A DNA stretch of 7,609 nucleotides from Bacillota bacterium. GTDB taxonomy: Bacteria; Bacillota; Clostridia; Acetivibrionales; DSM-2933. Position numbers and translations under genes: made by a program. The notes beneath the pieces were generated by a model. The model searched no databases. It was not told where the DNA came from and was given only the letters and a program-made list of their open reading frames with translations. Positions 6,498 to 7,609 of the stretch are shown here, in pieces (positions within the stretch are counted from its first letter, which is position 1; every line of letters starts with the position of its first letter). The stretch covers positions 1-7,609 of the forward strand of contig JAEZNF010000270.1 in NCBI GenBank assembly GCA_023441845.1, read 5' to 3'.

Positions 6498-6600
6498 AAG
6501 ATAAACAGCTTTATACCTTTAAATAATAAGTAGCGAAAAATAGTGATGCTTTAACACTTTTTGAGAGGTGGATGAATTTAATTTTAAAGTTGTTTATCTA
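6498..6600 (+). repeat. Shared upstream element, copy B (sense to glucan-binding gene)
   Basis: This is the inverted partner of 2083-2186, about 87% identical over its full length, ending with the common string GTTGTTTATCTA. It ends 43 bases before the start codon at 6644. A hairpin AAAAATAGTG / CACTTTTT with the nine-base loop ATGCTTTAA forms at 6536-6562; in copy A one right-arm base differs (CGC for CAC) and keeps pairing as G-U. AT-rich sequence at its end and just after offers several possible -10 boxes (for example TATATT near 6608), so the transcription start cannot be fixed by eye. Confidence 0.85.
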
Positions 6601-6643
6601 TATTATATATTAATAAGAATAAGGTTTTAAGGGAGGTAATTTT

Positions 6644-7120
6644 ATGGGATTTCTCGATTTATTTTTTAAGCGAAGCGGAGTAGGTTTTATCAATAATCGT
6701 AACTTCCGTCCCGAAGACCCTGAATTGAATAAATTCATTACCTTCAATGAGGAATATTCAAAAGAATTGGCTTTAAAAGCATCACAAACAGAGTCTGTTA
6801 ATTTTTATTCCAATAACGGAGTACAGCTTTCAGAAGTAAAAGAAACTCCAAATGTGCTTAAACTGACCTACAGTGGTCTTTTAGCACGTAACGGAGCAGG
6901 TGAGATATATTCGGTTATTGGCTATGGTGATAATCAGTCCTGGGAGGATACAAACTATTTCCCTATGAATAAGGTTGATTCGCAAACATTTGAATTGGTA
7001 TTTCCTATCAATAAAACCGGTAATATTAATATAGCTTTTAAGGATGGCTTTAACAACTGGGATAACAACTCGGGCAATAACTATTCCTTCTTTAACGGAG
7101 ATTATAAAGGTAGCCATTAG
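6644..7120 (+). CDS. Small cytosolic protein with CBM25/53-like starch-binding module
   Basis: The 158-residue product has no signal peptide or membrane segment, so it should stay in the cytoplasm. Residues about 72-152 resemble the starch-binding families CBM25/CBM53: LKLTYSGLLARNGAGEIY (73-89), GYGDNQSWED (93-102), YFPM at 105-108, and the hallmark FKDGFNNWDNNSGNNYSF (132-149). W100, W139 and Y147 are the likely sugar-stacking residues by analogy with CBM25 structures. The first ~70 residues (MGFLDLFFKRSG...) match nothing I know. GGGAGG at 6631-6636, seven bases before the ATG, confirms the start. It is a single-gene unit with copy B of the shared element before it and a terminator overlapping its stop. 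No enzyme domain is present. I infer a binding role on intracellular alpha-glucan (glycogen), perhaps coordinated with cellobiose phosphorolysis; the true function is unknown. Confidence 0.85.
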   Translation: MGFLDLFFKRSGVGFINNRNFRPEDPELNKFITFNEEYSKELALKASQTESVNFYSNNGVQLSEVKETPNVLKLTYSGLLARNGAGEIYSVIGYGDNQSWEDTNYFPMNKVDSQTFELVFPINKTGNINIAFKDGFNNWDNNSGNNYSFFNGDYKGSH

Positions 7121-7132
7121 GCTACCTTTTTT
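7106..7132 (+). terminator. Rho-independent terminator overlapping the stop codon of the glucan-binding gene
   Basis: AAAGGTAGCC (7106-7115) pairs perfectly with GGCTACCTTT (7120-7129) around ATTA, followed by more T (TTTTTT from 7127 to 7132). The final four codons and the TAG stop (7118-7120) are built into the hairpin. It closes the rightward unit before the leftward ftsK gene. Confidence 0.9.
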
Positions 7133-7344
7133 AAATTGATTACTGGTTTTCATTATTGTTGCTTTGGATATTTACCGCAAGGCGGCTTATTTTACATGCC
7201 TTCTATATTACTTAAGCACTTTAATTCGTTTTACGTTCTCCGGTAACGCCTTAAGTTATGGTAATTTTTTGCAGTTACAACATAGTAATGAGCAATTTTT
7301 TACATGTTTTTATCGAATACTTCATTAAACAAGAATGTTTCCAT

Positions 7345-7384
7345 AATTTTTATACGATATATAGCTTGTGCCTTTATAAAAATT
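7345..7384 (-). terminator. Inverted repeat directly after ftsK, weak terminator candidate
   Basis: AATTTTTATA (7345-7354) and TATAAAAATT (7375-7384) are perfect 10-bp inverted copies around 20 bases, beginning four bases beyond the ftsK stop codon. The stem is entirely A/T with a large loop and no clear U-tract, so it may act poorly as a terminator or be chance. Confidence 0.25.
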
Positions 7385-7388
7385 TCTG

Positions 7389-7609
7389 CTAATTCTCAGC
7401 CATTTGCATTTCCTGCCACTGTTGTTTGCTTATTAAAACCTGTCTGGGCTTACTGCCTTCAAATCTTCCTACTATTCCTCTTGCTTCCATCTGGTCTATA
7501 ATTCTTGCAGCCCTGGCATATCCTACTTTAAACTTTCTTTGAATAAGTGAAACCGAGGCCTGTCCGGCATCAATTACCAACTCAATAGCCTGGGGCAGCA
7601 GATTGTCAT
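7389..7609 (-). CDS. ftsK: DNA translocase FtsK/SpoIIIE, C-terminal end only
   Basis: The frame is open from the window edge to the TAG at 7389-7391, giving about 73 residues: DNLLPQAIELVIDAGQASVS... through ...PRQVLISKQQWQEMQMAEN. This is the gamma domain, the winged-helix DNA-reading module at the end of FtsK/SpoIIIE translocases, with signature strings QASVSLIQRKFKVGYARAAR, IIDQMEARGIVG and EGSKPRQVL. The family pumps chromosomal DNA through the division or sporulation septum; the gamma domain recognises orienting sequences. The motor and membrane domains lie beyond the window. The gene converges on the glucan-binding gene and is probably housekeeping DNA bordering the sugar locus. FtsK and SpoIIIE cannot be separated from this fragment. 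Confidence 0.95.
   Translation of the reverse strand, partial: DNLLPQAIELVIDAGQASVSLIQRKFKVGYARAARIIDQMEARGIVGRFEGSKPRQVLISKQQWQEMQMAEN

Noticed and set aside
6881..7153. 90-codon minus-strand frame opposite the glucan-binding gene
   Set aside because: The opposite strand carries a recognisable CBM fold, a ribosome binding site and a terminator; this frame has none.
7172..7186. Short CCGC-AAG-GCGG hairpin
   Set aside because: A 4-bp stem with a three-base loop and no U-tract is not enough to support a feature.
7265..7307. Second plus-strand terminator (TTGC..TTAC / GTAA..GCAA followed by TTTTTT)
   Set aside because: The stem is two 4-bp AT-rich pieces with an internal loop, too weak to call, and a strong terminator already lies at 7106-7132.
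1..7609. CRISPR array, tRNA, rRNA or transposase
   Set aside because: No regularly spaced repeats, no cloverleaf or rRNA strings, and no transposase motifs were seen on either strand.

Overview
The window comes from an AT-rich, Gram-positive-type genome, most likely a cellulolytic member of the Clostridia (Acetivibrio/Ruminiclostridium group). The reasons are a cellobiose phosphorylase that reads almost colinearly with the Clostridium thermocellum enzyme as I remember it, strong AGGAGG-type ribosome binding sites, a lipoprotein-type sugar-binding protein, and a clostridial FtsK/SpoIIIE tail. I identified genes by reading translations; no database search was run.

Layout, left to right. Bases 1-1893 (minus) hold the first 631 codons of a GH94 cellobiose phosphorylase, cut by the window edge. 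Bases 1894-2618 are a 725-base gap carrying the long 5' leader of that gene: a nested palindromic stretch (1943-2073), copy A of a 104-base element (2083-2186), a candidate promoter, smaller inverted repeats and a candidate terminator for the upstream operon. Bases 2619-5902 (minus) are a three-gene ABC sugar-importer operon, transcribed in the order binding lipoprotein, first permease, second permease. A perfect 16-bp hairpin lies between the binding-protein gene and the first permease gene, and no ATPase gene is present. Bases 5903-6643 are a gene-poor, very AT-rich divergent region with the operon promoter (TTGACA-N17-TAAGAT), a candidate operator and, at 6498-6600, copy B of the element. 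Bases 6644-7120 (plus) encode a small cytosolic protein with a CBM25/53-like starch-binding module, ended by a terminator that overlaps its stop codon. Bases 7389-7609 (minus) are the C-terminal end of an FtsK/SpoIIIE DNA translocase, probably unrelated to the sugar locus.

How the genes fit together. The importer plus cellobiose phosphorylase matches the cellodextrin uptake and phosphorolysis arrangement known as cuaABC-cbpA in Ruminiclostridium cellulolyticum. Oligosaccharide would be captured outside by the lipoprotein, imported with a shared ATPase encoded elsewhere, and split by phosphate to glucose 1-phosphate and glucose. The sensor/regulator genes of that model locus (cuaDSR) are not between the operon and ftsK.

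The most unusual point is that about 103 bases of non-coding DNA, roughly 87% identical, sit in sense orientation upstream of both the phosphorylase gene and the divergent alpha-glucan-binding protein gene. This suggests shared control, and a possible link between cellobiose phosphorolysis (which makes glucose 1-phosphate, the glycogen precursor) and glycogen binding. The second unusual point is the 131-base nested palindrome in the phosphorylase leader, which is either a structured RNA or a small palindromic mobile element.
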